Assembly (NCBI GenBank): GCA_016839245.1 | Contig: JAEOUN010000023.1 | Location: 1 to 14,663 of the forward strand | Source of the DNA: Candidatus Thorarchaeota archaeon | Lineage (GTDB): Archaea > Asgardarchaeota > Thorarchaeia > Thorarchaeales > Thorarchaeaceae | Length of the DNA: 14,663 nt | Reading direction: 5' to 3' | In this document: positions 6,456-13,479 of the stretch, one piece after another | Numbering within the stretch: the first letter of the stretch is position 1 | Layout of the letters: the number at the start of each line of letters is the position of its first letter | Translations under genes and position numbers: made by a program | Notes under the pieces: generated by a model | Database searches by the model: none | What the model was told of the DNA's origin: nothing | Seen by the model: the letters and a program-made list of their open reading frames with translations, nothing else

Positions 6456-7367
6456 TTACTTGAGACCTTCAATGACTTTCTGGACAGTAAGTTCGCCTAC
6501 TCTGGCTTGTCCCTCTTCAGTTGATGAGGCAAGATGTGGAGTTGCAACAATCTTTGGATGTTTCACCAGTTGCCAGTCTGTGGGTGGTTCACTCTCATAC
6601 ACATCAAGTCCTGCGCCTGCAACATCTCCAGCATTTAATGCATTTAGGAGAGCCTTTTCATCGATGATACCACCACGAGCTGTATTGATGATAAAAGCAG
6701 TCTTCTTCATCTTCTTGAGTTCTTTCTCTCCTATCATACCCTTGGTCTGTGGTAGTAACGGGACATGAAGAGAAATGTAATCTGCTCTCTCGATTATTGT
6801 ATTCAAATCGGTCCTATGTGCACCTGTTTCCTTACAGGCTTTATCAATGTCAATGACATCGTACGCAAGGACATCCATGCCAAATGCCTTGGCCCTCTTT
6901 GCGACTTCCTGACCGATTCTACCAAATCCTACAATGCCAATGGTCTTATGCCATAATTCCGTTCCACTGAGTTTCTTCTTTTCCCAGCGTTCATTCTTCA
7001 TAGAACTGTCTGCTAAAGTAATGTTTCTAGCAAGTGCAAACATGAGTGAAAATACCATCTCTGCAACTGAGACCGATGGGGCCTCAGGAGTGTTTTGAAC
7101 CATTATTCCTTTTGCTTCAGCTGCTTTTTTATCCACATTATCTAAACCAACACCGGCTCTGACAACGAGTTTGAGCTTGTCAGCAGCATCGATTACTTCC
7201 TTGGTAATCTTAGTAGCACTTCTGACAACGACACAATCAAAACCCTTGATCTGCGTTTCAATGGGTCCATCTTTTTCTGCATTTCTTACAATAATTTCAA
7301 GTCCTGCAGCTTTTAATTTAGCCACAGCTGATTCCTCAATTGGATCTGCAATTAATACGCGTTTCAT
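6456..7367 (-). CDS. serA: D-2-hydroxyacid dehydrogenase, D-3-phosphoglycerate dehydrogenase type
   Basis: This 303-residue NAD-dependent oxidoreductase probably oxidises 3-phosphoglycerate to 3-phosphohydroxypyruvate, the first step of serine synthesis. It has the N-terminal flanking domain (MKRVLIADPIEESAVAKLK, then VVRSATKITKEVID and RAGVGLDNVD), a Rossmann dinucleotide motif GFGRIG (residues 147-152) with the acidic D in LAYD, and the catalytic set Arg231 (NTARGGIID), Glu260 (VYESEPP) and His278 (TPHLASST). It ends without the ACT or ASB regulatory domains of long SerA enzymes, as in many archaea, so feedback by serine is unlikely. The start is ATG 7367, six bases behind GGGGT; the longer frame to 7406 adds an unrelated leader. 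Glyoxylate or hydroxypyruvate reductase is the main alternative. Confidence 0.85.
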   Translation of the reverse strand: MKRVLIADPIEESAVAKLKAAGLEIIVRNAEKDGPIETQIKGFDCVVVRSATKITKEVIDAADKLKLVVRAGVGLDNVDKKAAEAKGIMVQNTPEAPSVSVAEMVFSLMFALARNITLADSSMKNERWEKKKLSGTELWHKTIGIVGFGRIGQEVAKRAKAFGMDVLAYDVIDIDKACKETGAHRTDLNTIIERADYISLHVPLLPQTKGMIGEKELKKMKKTAFIINTARGGIIDEKALLNALNAGDVAGAGLDVYESEPPTDWQLVKHPKIVATPHLASSTEEGQARVGELTVQKVIEGLK

Positions 7368-7467
7368 CGCCATACCCCATATGGTGTGATGGGCATTGCC
7401 TCTCATAGCTTTGTCTTAAACTTGGTGACATCGACATTTTCTTTACATCGTTCTTCATTGCACAATT

Positions 7468-8004
7468 ATGAAACGCGAAATTAAACCAACTACCGCGCTA
7501 GTACCATGCCCTGTCGTCTTACTCAGTGTATCTGGACGTGACAGACCAAATATTATCACACTCTCTTGGACTGCGAATGTATGCAGCAATCCTCCAACAG
7601 TTGCTGTTGGAATCCGTCCCGAGCGTCATAGCTATTCTTTAGTCAAAGAGGCAGGTGAGTTCGTCCTGAACATTCCATCGTCAGATCAACTTGAAGGAAC
7701 CGTGTTTGCAGGTACAAAATCAGGAAGAACGTACGATAAATTCGCAGAGTGTGGCTTTACAGCAGAACCTGCATTGCATATCAAAGCTCCCATGATTAAA
7801 GAGTGTCCAATCAATCTGGAATGTAAGACTCATCAAATAGTTCCCCTCGGAGCCCATGATCTCTTCATAGCTGAGATTCTCGCAGTCCACATAGATGAAA
7901 AGAATCTAGGAGAAAATGGGAAATTTGAAGTCTCTACAACAGAGCTCTTCACATATCTCCCACTCAATGGACAATACTGGGCTCTTGGAAAGAAACTAGG
8001 TTGA
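7468..8004 (+). CDS. Flavin reductase-like (flavoredoxin/DIM6-NTAB) protein
   Basis: The 178-residue protein belongs to the flavin reductase-like FMN-binding split-barrel family, of which flavoredoxin is a member. Signature stretches are the N-terminal strand PTTALVPCPVVLLSVSGRDRPNIITLSWTANVCSNPPTVAVGIRPERHSYSLVKEAGEFVLNIPS, where the SWT and RPERHSY positions usually hold FMN, and the later CPINLECKTHQIVPLGAHDLFIAEILAVHID. It probably binds FMN and passes electrons in the anaerobic cytoplasm; the partner is unknown. It starts at ATG 7468 and is divergent from the phosphoglycerate dehydrogenase gene, with 100 bases between them. No strong ribosome binding site is seen, so the transcript may have a very short leader. 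Confidence 0.88.
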   Translation: MKREIKPTTALVPCPVVLLSVSGRDRPNIITLSWTANVCSNPPTVAVGIRPERHSYSLVKEAGEFVLNIPSSDQLEGTVFAGTKSGRTYDKFAECGFTAEPALHIKAPMIKECPINLECKTHQIVPLGAHDLFIAEILAVHIDEKNLGENGKFEVSTTELFTYLPLNGQYWALGKKLG

Positions 8005-8023
8005 TACTTGATATTCCACCTAT

Positions 8024-8461
8024 TTAGAGAGGAGGAATCTCTATCTCAATGATTTCGGACTCCTCCTCTTCGGGACTATTTTCGGGTGGTTTCATATATT
8101 TGACCGAGTAGTTTGAATCAACTTCACTTATTATCCACGCACCTGAGGGAACGTGTGCCTCTTTGAAGAAGATATCAAAGGTGATTCCAGGAAATTCTAC
8201 AATTATTGGGGTGTGTCCTAACAGTGTAAACAGTCCCGTTGCAATTTGAGCATCTTCAAGTGAATCAAGTCTAATTAATACAGGGACCCAATCCTTCCCG
8301 TCCCATTTTAAAAATGGCCAAGATTCTTGTGGCGGCCACACTCCTCTCTCAACAAGAATATACTCGTTTGGTTCGCGTTTGTATATTGTAGGATATTGAC
8401 CATATCTCCCTAGATAATTACCGGCTATTCGTGCATCATCGAGTGTCTTGAATGTCTCCAA
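8024..8461 (-). CDS. Uncharacterised protein with two tandem alpha/beta repeats
   Basis: I do not recognise this 145-residue protein, but it is clearly built from an internal duplication. Residues about 6-44 (TLDDARIAGNYLGRYGQYPTIY and on) align with about 67-106 (SLEDAQIATGLFTLLGHTPIIV and on): both have L-x-D-A-x-I-A, a helix, G-x-x-P-x-I and a closing strand before a Pro. Each unit looks like a helix followed by two strands. Between them is a Trp-rich linker (PPQESWPFLKWDGKDWVP). The tail (PPENSPEEEESEIIEIEIPPL) is acidic and probably disordered. It starts at TTG 8461 with GGTGAT four bases upstream, a strong archaeal site. No signal peptide or membrane segment is visible. It is convergent with the flavoprotein gene and downstream of the OBG GTPase with about 200 bases between, so probably a separate transcript. 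Confidence 0.7.
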   Translation of the reverse strand: METFKTLDDARIAGNYLGRYGQYPTIYKREPNEYILVERGVWPPQESWPFLKWDGKDWVPVLIRLDSLEDAQIATGLFTLLGHTPIIVEFPGITFDIFFKEAHVPSGAWIISEVDSNYSVKYMKPPENSPEEEESEIIEIEIPPL

Positions 8462-8661
8462 TCATATCACCGCAATCTTTTCTTCATATCTGCATACTGT
8501 TACTAGTGGAGAATATTATCTAGGACACAAAGGTTCAAACAGGTGGGTCGAGAGAATAAAGACCTATACTATTACACTGTTATTGAGCAGATTTTTCTCT
8601 GTGTTTAAATTGAAATATGCAGACGATTACTCTTCCAATATATCATCTAAGAATTGATTGA

Positions 8662-9879
8662 TTATTTCTGCCCTTTAGCACTTACAATCTTGATCACATC
8701 TCTGTCCTTGAGTATGTGTTTATCTGATATTCTCATCTTGGTCCTTGCATCAATTCCGTGTACAAATGATTCCATAAGATCAGTATGGATAACTCCTGCA
8801 AATTCCTTAGCTGTCGTTCCTTCAGGAACAAGATACACATCTGGGAGTACATTCCCATCACTATCAGTGAGCGCAGTGGCATCGTGAACAGGATAGACAG
8901 TAATCATATGAAGATAATCAAATACTGCAGTATTCAGAATATTCTGGACTCCCGTGCCACCATATCTCTTTAGGATATGCTCTTTGAGTTTTGTTAACTG
9001 AGTTAGTTCATTCTCATTCAATTGGTCTGGTTGTATTATCTCAAAATCATCATTTCCAGGGATGTATCTGATAACACCCTTTTTGTCAAGATCTTTTAGT
9101 GCTTTTTCAGCAAGAGCACTAACCGGCAACACTAGATAATCTGAAAATTCCTTCTTTAATCGCTCGAAGTTCTCCTCTGCTCCTGGTCTATCAATTTTGT
9201 TTGCTGCAATGATGATTGGTTTTGCTGTCTGTTGAAGAGTCTTCACAAACATCTTAATCTCATCATCAGTCCACTTATCTACCGACTCTGATTTGAGATC
9301 TGTTTTTCTCAAGGATTTCAACAAATGTCCTCGTGTAATATTGAGTCCTGACAACTTCTCAAGGAGTAAGTCCTCAAGCTTTGCGCCTTCTGAGCGTACT
9401 CTCCCGGTTATTCTGCGCCAGTCTTTCTTTACTATTCCTAGAATCCATTCTACCAATTCATCTTCAAGGAATCGTACATCCTCTGCAGGGTCATGGCTCC
9501 CAGCTGCTACTTCTTGTCCCTCTGAGTCAAGAGCTCCACTCGCATCTACAATATGAATTAGTACATCTGCTTGTCTGAGGTCATCCAAGAATTGATTTCC
9601 CATACCCCTGCCTTCGTGAGCTCCTGGTACTAATCCAGCCACATCTATTAGTTTGACAGGAACTAAACGAACTCCATCTATACATATGGAATTCTTGGGA
9701 TTATCTTTTACATTGAAATCCTTACAGGCACACTGAGTTCTTATGTGAGTGACACCGACATTTGCTTCAATAGTAGTGAAAGGATAGCTTCCCACTTTGA
9801 AATCAGTCATACATGCTGCATTTGTGAATGAAGTTTTTCCACATGATGGTTTGCCAACAATCCCGACGCTGAATCCCAT
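8662..9879 (-). CDS. OBG-family GTPase with TGS domain (Ygr210-like)
   Basis: This 405-residue translation-linked GTPase of the OBG/Ygr210 type is found in archaea and eukaryotes, where family members associate with ribosomes. Motifs are the P-loop [10 protein letters not shown] (around residues 9-17), switch I with [13 protein letters not shown]3 [38 protein letters not shown]4 NKID and G5 PVSALAE. A helical insertion (about 130-230) is typical of this group. The C-terminal TGS domain begins near [40 protein letters not shown] and ends [14 protein letters not shown]. The start is ATG 9879 behind GGAGAGAGAT; the longer frame to 9912 adds only MIIIIILERDT. It is divergent from the NifX-like operon across about 175 bases. 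Confidence 0.92.
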   Translation of the reverse strand: MGFSVGIVGKPSCGKTSFTNAACMTDFKVGSYPFTTIEANVGVTHIRTQCACKDFNVKDNPKNSICIDGVRLVPVKLIDVAGLVPGAHEGRGMGNQFLDDLRQADVLIHIVDASGALDSEGQEVAAGSHDPAEDVRFLEDELVEWILGIVKKDWRRITGRVRSEGAKLEDLLLEKLSGLNITRGHLLKSLRKTDLKSESVDKWTDDEIKMFVKTLQQTAKPIIIAANKIDRPGAEENFERLKKEFSDYLVLPVSALAEKALKDLDKKGVIRYIPGNDDFEIIQPDQLNENELTQLTKLKEHILKRYGGTGVQNILNTAVFDYLHMITVYPVHDATALTDSDGNVLPDVYLVPEGTTAKEFAGVIHTDLMESFVHGIDARTKMRISDKHILKDRDVIKIVSAKGQK

Positions 9880-9995
9880 AGTATCTCTCTCCAGTATAAT
9901 GATGATAATCACATACTAAGAGATAAACGCTTCAGTATGCATGATATTCTCTCTAGAGGAATAATGGATAAGATGCAATCGCCACAACCGAAGGG

Positions 9996-10050
9996 TTTTT
10001 ATGAATCCTGATTCACAATAGATAATGAATCCAGATTCATTATAAGGGAT
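9996..10050 (+). promoter_or_regulatory. Tandem palindromic operator and promoter of the NifX/MinD operon
   Basis: Two palindromes with the same core lie just before the first gene of the operon. The first (10002-10015) is TGAATC-CT-GATTCA. The second (10022-10043) has perfect ten-base arms, ATAATGAATC and GATTCATTAT, around CA. Their centres are 24 bp apart. The TATA-like TTTTTATGA at about 9996-10004 touches the first palindrome. A transcript start 25 bases on would fall inside the second, and GGGAT at 10046-10050 is the ribosome binding site for ATG 10056. This is the layout of a repressor-controlled promoter with a dimer on each site. The regulator is not known; the DUF134 protein at 13030 is a candidate by context only. 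Confidence 0.65.
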
Positions 10051-10055
10051 GAACT

Positions 10056-10502
10056 ATGGCAAAAATATGTGTTACTTCAACAGGTCCAACGCTTGAATCA
10101 GCTGTTGACCCTAGATTTGGAAGATGTGCTTATTTTATGATTGTAGAATCTGATACACTCGCTTTTGAAGCAATATCCAATACTGCTGCAATGGCTTCAG
10201 GTGGTGCAGGAATACAGGCTGCTCAGACTATAGCCTCGAAGAACGTCGAAGCTGTCTTAACTGGCAGTGTTGGTCCCAATGCTTTTCCCGCCTTAGAGAG
10301 CTCAGGAATCAAGATATTAGTTGGTGTTTCAGGTACAGTTAGGTCCGCAGTTGAGAATTTCTCTAATGGGTCCTTAGAGGAGCTAAAGACACCGGGGCCA
10401 GCTAACGTTGGAAAAGGCCAGGGTGGTCTTGGTCGTGGTATGGGTATGGGCAGAGGTATGGGTCGAGGTGGCGGACTTGGCCGCAGAAGAGGAGGCAATT
10501 GA
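10056..10502 (+). CDS. NifX/orange-protein-like (COG1433) protein with Gly-Met-Arg-rich tail
   Basis: Residues 1-112 are a dinitrogenase iron-molybdenum cofactor domain (NifX/NafY/MTH1175 fold): MAKICVTSTGPTLESAVDPRFGRCAYFMIVESDT, the central GGAGIQAAQTIASKNVEAVLTGSVGPNAFPALESSGIKIL and the end VRSAVENFSNGSLEEL. Such proteins hold or carry metal-sulfur clusters; in Desulfovibrio the orange protein binds a Mo-Cu-S cluster. Residues 118-148 form a low-complexity tail of Gly, Arg and Met (GRGMGMGRGMGRGGGLGRRRGGN), probably flexible, with a role in RNA, membrane or metal contact that is only guesswork. It is the first gene of an operon with a second COG1433 gene 3 bases on and two MinD/ferredoxin ATPases. 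There are no nitrogenase genes in the window, so a nitrogen-fixation role is unlikely. Confidence 0.88.
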   Translation: MAKICVTSTGPTLESAVDPRFGRCAYFMIVESDTLAFEAISNTAAMASGGAGIQAAQTIASKNVEAVLTGSVGPNAFPALESSGIKILVGVSGTVRSAVENFSNGSLEELKTPGPANVGKGQGGLGRGMGMGRGMGRGGGLGRRRGGN

Positions 10503-10505
10503 TAC

Positions 10506-10874
10506 ATGCCAACGAGACTTGTGATTCCAACAAATGATCAGAATGGCATGGAGCTTGCTGATCATTTTGGAAGAGCTGCCTACTTTACAGTCATTGATTT
10601 AGATAATAATGGACACACGACTTCAATACATGTGCACCCTAATTCTGGTGAACACACTGGTGGTACGGGGCACGCGCATGATAATGTCTTAGTCCATCAC
10701 CCCAATGTAGTAATTGTACAGGGTATGGGTCCTCGTGGCATTATGAGTTTTCAGTCGCAGAATATCGCTGTTCTTCAAGCAAACAGCAAATCAATCCAAG
10801 ATCTTGTTGCAGCCTTTACTCAAAATAAGCTCGTCGAGCTCACAGAAGGCTGTGTCGAAGCTCACCATAAGTAG
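10506..10874 (+). CDS. Second NifX/orange-protein-like (COG1433) protein, His-rich
   Basis: This 122-residue protein has the same fold as its neighbour but a different sequence: MPTRLVIPTNDQNGMELADHFGRAAYFTVIDLD, then VLVHHPNVVIVQGMGPRGIMSFQSQNIAVLQ and the end VAAFTQNKLVELTEGC. The loop between (HVHPNSGEHTGGTGHAHDN, about residues 42-60) carries several histidines, and the C-terminus ends CVEAHHK, so a bound metal is likely. The two COG1433 proteins may form a heterodimer or handle different steps of cluster transfer. The start ATG is 3 bases after the previous stop, with GAGGAGG inside the end of the previous gene, which suggests coupled translation. Confidence 0.87.
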   Translation: MPTRLVIPTNDQNGMELADHFGRAAYFTVIDLDNNGHTTSIHVHPNSGEHTGGTGHAHDNVLVHHPNVVIVQGMGPRGIMSFQSQNIAVLQANSKSIQDLVAAFTQNKLVELTEGCVEAHHK

Positions 10875-10905
10875 TACTCACTAGTACAGTCATAGGTGGT
10901 TTACT

Positions 10906-11748
10906 TTGATAATTACAGTTGCATCTGGAAAGGGTGGAACAGGAAAGACAACAGTTGCAGTGAATCTAGCACTATCGCTTGGTTCAACGAATATACTAGA
11001 TTGTGATGTAGAGGAGCCAAATGTGCATACTCTTCTCTCTCCAATGAATATCAAGACGACTCGTGTGACCGTTCCAGTTCCTTTAGTCGACCAAGAGAAA
11101 TGTACACTATGTGGAAAATGTGCTGAATTTTGCAGATTCAATGCTATCTTCGTAGGAAAATCAAAGACAATGGTCTACAACGAGATGTGTCATTCTTGTG
11201 GAGGATGTGCTTTAGTCTGCCCGGAGAAGGCAATCACAGAGATTCAACGGCCTATTGGTCTAATACACCAATCAATAATCAATGACACTCATTTAGTCTA
11301 TGGCGAACTCTCGATTGGAGAACCCATTGCTACGACACTCATTCAATCAGTCAAATCCCATATCGTACCAGATGCTATCAATATCCTTGATGCTCCTCCT
11401 GGAACTGCTTGTCCAGTAATTGAAACGATGAGAGAGAGTGATTTTCTTATCCTGGTGACCGAGCCAACGCCATTTGGTCTTCATGATTTGACAATGGCAG
11501 TAGATGTTGTAAAAGAGCTGAAGATTCCTTTTGGTGTAATTATTAACCGTGCTGGTATTGGCGATGAAGGAGTAGAATCGTTTTGTCGTGAAAGCAAGAT
11601 TCCAATTTTAATGAAAATCCCCTTTGATCGGCATATTGCTGAATTGTATTCTAAGGGAAAACCATTCGTTCAAGATATGCCTGAATGGCGTGAACAATTC
11701 AATAATCTATTTGATGAAATCCAGAGGTTGACACAAGATGGTAAATGA
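10906..11748 (+). CDS. MinD/ParA-type P-loop ATPase with inserted 2x[4Fe-4S] ferredoxin domain (COG1149), copy 1
   Basis: The 280-residue protein begins at TTG 10906, six bases behind AGGTGG (10894-10899). It has the deviant Walker A motif SGKGGTGKTT (residues 7-16) with the signature first lysine of MinD/ParA ATPases, the DCDVEEPN switch (32-39) and a Walker B-like INILDAPPGTACP (158-170). A ferredoxin insert holds two CxxCxxCxxxC sets (Cys66, 69, 72, 76 and 95, 98, 101, 105), each able to bind a [4Fe-4S] cluster. This is the COG1149 architecture, also found in the ORP operons of Desulfovibrio. ATP-driven dimerisation coupled to cluster redox state or cluster delivery is a reasonable inference. 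It overlaps the next, homologous gene by 11 bases. Confidence 0.92.
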   Translation: MIITVASGKGGTGKTTVAVNLALSLGSTNILDCDVEEPNVHTLLSPMNIKTTRVTVPVPLVDQEKCTLCGKCAEFCRFNAIFVGKSKTMVYNEMCHSCGGCALVCPEKAITEIQRPIGLIHQSIINDTHLVYGELSIGEPIATTLIQSVKSHIVPDAINILDAPPGTACPVIETMRESDFLILVTEPTPFGLHDLTMAVDVVKELKIPFGVIINRAGIGDEGVESFCRESKIPILMKIPFDRHIAELYSKGKPFVQDMPEWREQFNNLFDEIQRLTQDGK

Positions 11749-12601
11749 GATTGCAATCATAAGTGGGAAGGGTGGAACTGGAAAGACAACAATCTGTACA
11801 GCTCTAGCTATGTTTGCTGAAAATACAGTACTGACCGACTGTGATGTTGATGCTCCCGATCTCCATATTATCCTACAGCCAACAATCAAATCCTCCTCTG
11901 AATTTGTAGGTTCTCAAGTTGCAGTAATAGACTCCACTCGGTGTACTGACTGTGGTATCTGTGAACAAGCTTGCAGATTTCATGCGATTACAGATTCTAC
12001 AATAGATCCACTTGCATGCGAAGGTTGTGGTGTCTGTGCTCATGTCTGTCCAGAGAATGCTATACAGATGAAAGACCGTCAATCTGGTATGCTCTATGAA
12101 TCAGAAACACGGTTTGGACACATGATATATGCAAAACTCCTTCCTGGTGAGGGTAATTCAGGAAAATTAGTCACAGAGGTACGAAAACTAGGCGCCAAGA
12201 TTGCTAAAGAGCATGGTAGCTCTACTGTACTCATCGATGGTTCACCTGGAATTGGTTGTCCTGTCATTGCAACGGTGACAGGCATTCGGTTAGGAATTAT
12301 TGTCACAGAACCAACCATGTCGGGAATTCATGACATGAAAAGAGTCTTGGACCTATTGAAACGATTTCGTATAATGGCTACTGTGATTATTAACAAATTT
12401 GACTTAAATCTAGAAAATACTGAAGCAATTGAACAATATTGTCAAGAAAATGATATTGAAGTTCTCGGGAAAATCAAATTTGATCCGATAATGACACAAT
12501 CAATGGTGGCAACAAAATCACTTCCAGAGTATGCTCCAGATCATGAAATATCACATCTTTTACAGAAGATATGGGGACGTATCACTGAGCTTGTGACCTA
12601 G
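11738..12601 (+). CDS. MinD/ParA-type P-loop ATPase with inserted 2x[4Fe-4S] ferredoxin domain (COG1149), copy 2
   Basis: This 287-residue paralogue of the gene before it shares Walker A SGKGGTGKTT (residues 9-18), DCDVDAPD (34-41) and the Walker B-like VLIDGSPGIGCP (164-175). Its ferredoxin insert has cysteines at 69, 72, 75, 79 and 94, 97, 100, 104. The motifs are kept throughout, so both copies should bind ATP and two clusters. The sequences have diverged clearly, which fits an obligate heterodimer better than a recent duplication. ATG 11738 overlaps the first copy by 11 bases, with AGAGGT upstream, so translation is coupled. It is the last gene of the operon and is convergent with the DUF5320 gene 33 bases on. 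Confidence 0.92.
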   Translation: MVNEIAIISGKGGTGKTTICTALAMFAENTVLTDCDVDAPDLHIILQPTIKSSSEFVGSQVAVIDSTRCTDCGICEQACRFHAITDSTIDPLACEGCGVCAHVCPENAIQMKDRQSGMLYESETRFGHMIYAKLLPGEGNSGKLVTEVRKLGAKIAKEHGSSTVLIDGSPGIGCPVIATVTGIRLGIIVTEPTMSGIHDMKRVLDLLKRFRIMATVIINKFDLNLENTEAIEQYCQENDIEVLGKIKFDPIMTQSMVATKSLPEYAPDHEISHLLQKIWGRITELVT

Positions 12602-12634
12602 TCCCCCTTGGTTTCTTCATCGGTCATGTTATAA

Positions 12635-12919
12635 TTACGGCTGAGTATCCAGTTCTGACAATCTCTCTTCTATCTGACTAAGTCTCTCTTGTAGTGATTT
12701 CAGCTGATCTTCAAGTATTTGCCTTTGACTCTGAAGAATTTGGCTCTCTGTCTGTGCATTAATAGGACTAGCTCCTGTTGCTGTTGGATAAATTCCATAC
12801 CAACATGATCCTCTTCCATAAAGCCATCCTGGTCTCTCCCATGGCGGCAGGTGCCGAAATGGTCCATTTCCGGGCCACACTCCCTGACCTCGACCACGGT
12901 TTGCATTTCCATATCGCAT
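12635..12919 (-). CDS. DUF5320-like small protein with C-terminal coiled coil
   Basis: This 94-residue protein has a Gly/Trp/Arg/Pro-rich N-terminal half (MRYGNANRGRGQGVWPGNGP, then LPPWERPGWLYGRGSCWYGIYP) and a C-terminal coiled coil (about 56-91, SQILQSQRQILEDQLKSLQERLSQIEERLSEL). This layout is the DUF5320 pattern, a family of unknown function commonly encoded beside COG1433 and COG1149 genes. It starts at ATG 12919, four bases behind AGGTGAT, an excellent ribosome binding site. It probably oligomerises by the coiled coil and may be a scaffold or partner of the neighbouring cluster proteins (inference). Unlike the other members of the locus it is on the reverse strand, convergent with the MinD genes and divergent from DUF134. 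Confidence 0.8.
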   Translation of the reverse strand: MRYGNANRGRGQGVWPGNGPFRHLPPWERPGWLYGRGSCWYGIYPTATGASPINAQTESQILQSQRQILEDQLKSLQERLSQIEERLSELDTQP

Positions 12920-12984
12920 TTACATCACCTAACAATTATGTGCATACGAACAAATATAGTTCTTTCGGTAGCTCTTTGGTTAGT

Positions 12985-13001
12985 TAAAAAATATAATAAG
13001 A
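12985..13001 (+). promoter_or_regulatory. TATA-like element of the DUF134 gene
   Basis: TTAAAAAATATAATAAG at about 12985-13001 is a strong AT-rich element 29-45 bases before ATG 13030, which would give a short-leader transcript. The operator palindrome found before the NifX operon is not present in this divergent region (12920-13029). Confidence 0.4.
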
Positions 13002-13029
13002 TAGTTCAGCAAGATAGTAACGATTTGAA

Positions 13030-13341
13030 ATGCAGAGAAGAAGACGAGGTGGTCGGGGTAGATTTCCCATTCAACCTCGAATTAGGAATGAGCCACTTGC
13101 AAAACGCATGGTTCCAGAACCTGTAGGTTCGAGTGATCCCATTGTCATTGATTTGGCTGAGGCTGAGGTCTTACGACTTGTTGACCTTGAAGGTATGTAT
13201 CAAGAAAAGGCTGGTGAGGCCATGGGAATCTCGCGAGGTACAATCTGGCGTCTCCTTGCAAGTGCTCGGGAAAAAGTCACCCGTTCCATCTTTGAAGGTC
13301 GCCCTCTTGTAATAGGACTTGTTAATAATGAAGAATCTTAG
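13030..13341 (+). CDS. DUF134 (COG1342) predicted DNA-binding protein
   Basis: The protein has 103 residues. A basic N-terminus (MQRRRRGGRGRFPIQPRIRN) leads to the DUF134 core: IVIDLAEAEVLRLVDLEGMYQEKAGEAMGISRGTIWRLLASAREKVTRSIFEGRPLVI (about 38-95). It contains a helix-turn-helix (57-81) close to the sigma-70 region 4 type. Family members are predicted transcription factors and are regularly encoded with COG1433 and COG1149 genes, so this is the best candidate in the window for the regulator acting on the palindromes before 10056. That link is inference. The usual family N-terminus is similar but not as Arg/Gly-rich. It is divergent from DUF5320. Confidence 0.88.
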   Translation: MQRRRRGGRGRFPIQPRIRNEPLAKRMVPEPVGSSDPIVIDLAEAEVLRLVDLEGMYQEKAGEAMGISRGTIWRLLASAREKVTRSIFEGRPLVIGLVNNEES

Positions 13342-13448
13342 CATTTGGTCATGGCCATTTGTTAAGTCACAGGATTTTGGCTCATAACTTCCCTTGACTT
13401 CCACTGCAACTATCATAGGTGTCTGTGTATTACTAACAATTTAGAACA

Positions 13449-13479
13449 GCCCTAGAGGCATTATAATTGGCCCTAGAGG
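13449..13479 (+). repeat. Direct repeat GCCCTAGAGG flanking a TATA-like element
   Basis: GCCCTAGAGG occurs at 13449-13458 and again at 13470-13479, 21 bp apart (two helical turns), with ATTATAATT between. It could be a regulator site around the promoter of the following gene, in which case the true start of that gene would be ATG 13521. If TTG 13467 is the start, the second copy is coding and the first serves partly as ribosome binding site. Confidence 0.35.

Noticed and set aside
6436..7389. Forward-strand reading frames opposite the dehydrogenase gene
   Set aside because: They are antisense shadows of a well-supported dehydrogenase.
8448..8887. Forward-strand reading frames opposite the repeat protein and OBG GTPase genes
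   Set aside because: They are mirror frames of real reverse-strand genes or cover the AT-rich gap between them. Their translations have no family features.
10223..10565. Reverse-strand Pro- and His/Thr-rich reading frames opposite the NifX-like genes
   Set aside because: They are antisense readings of the Gly-rich tail and His-rich loop; no ribosome binding site or family features are seen.
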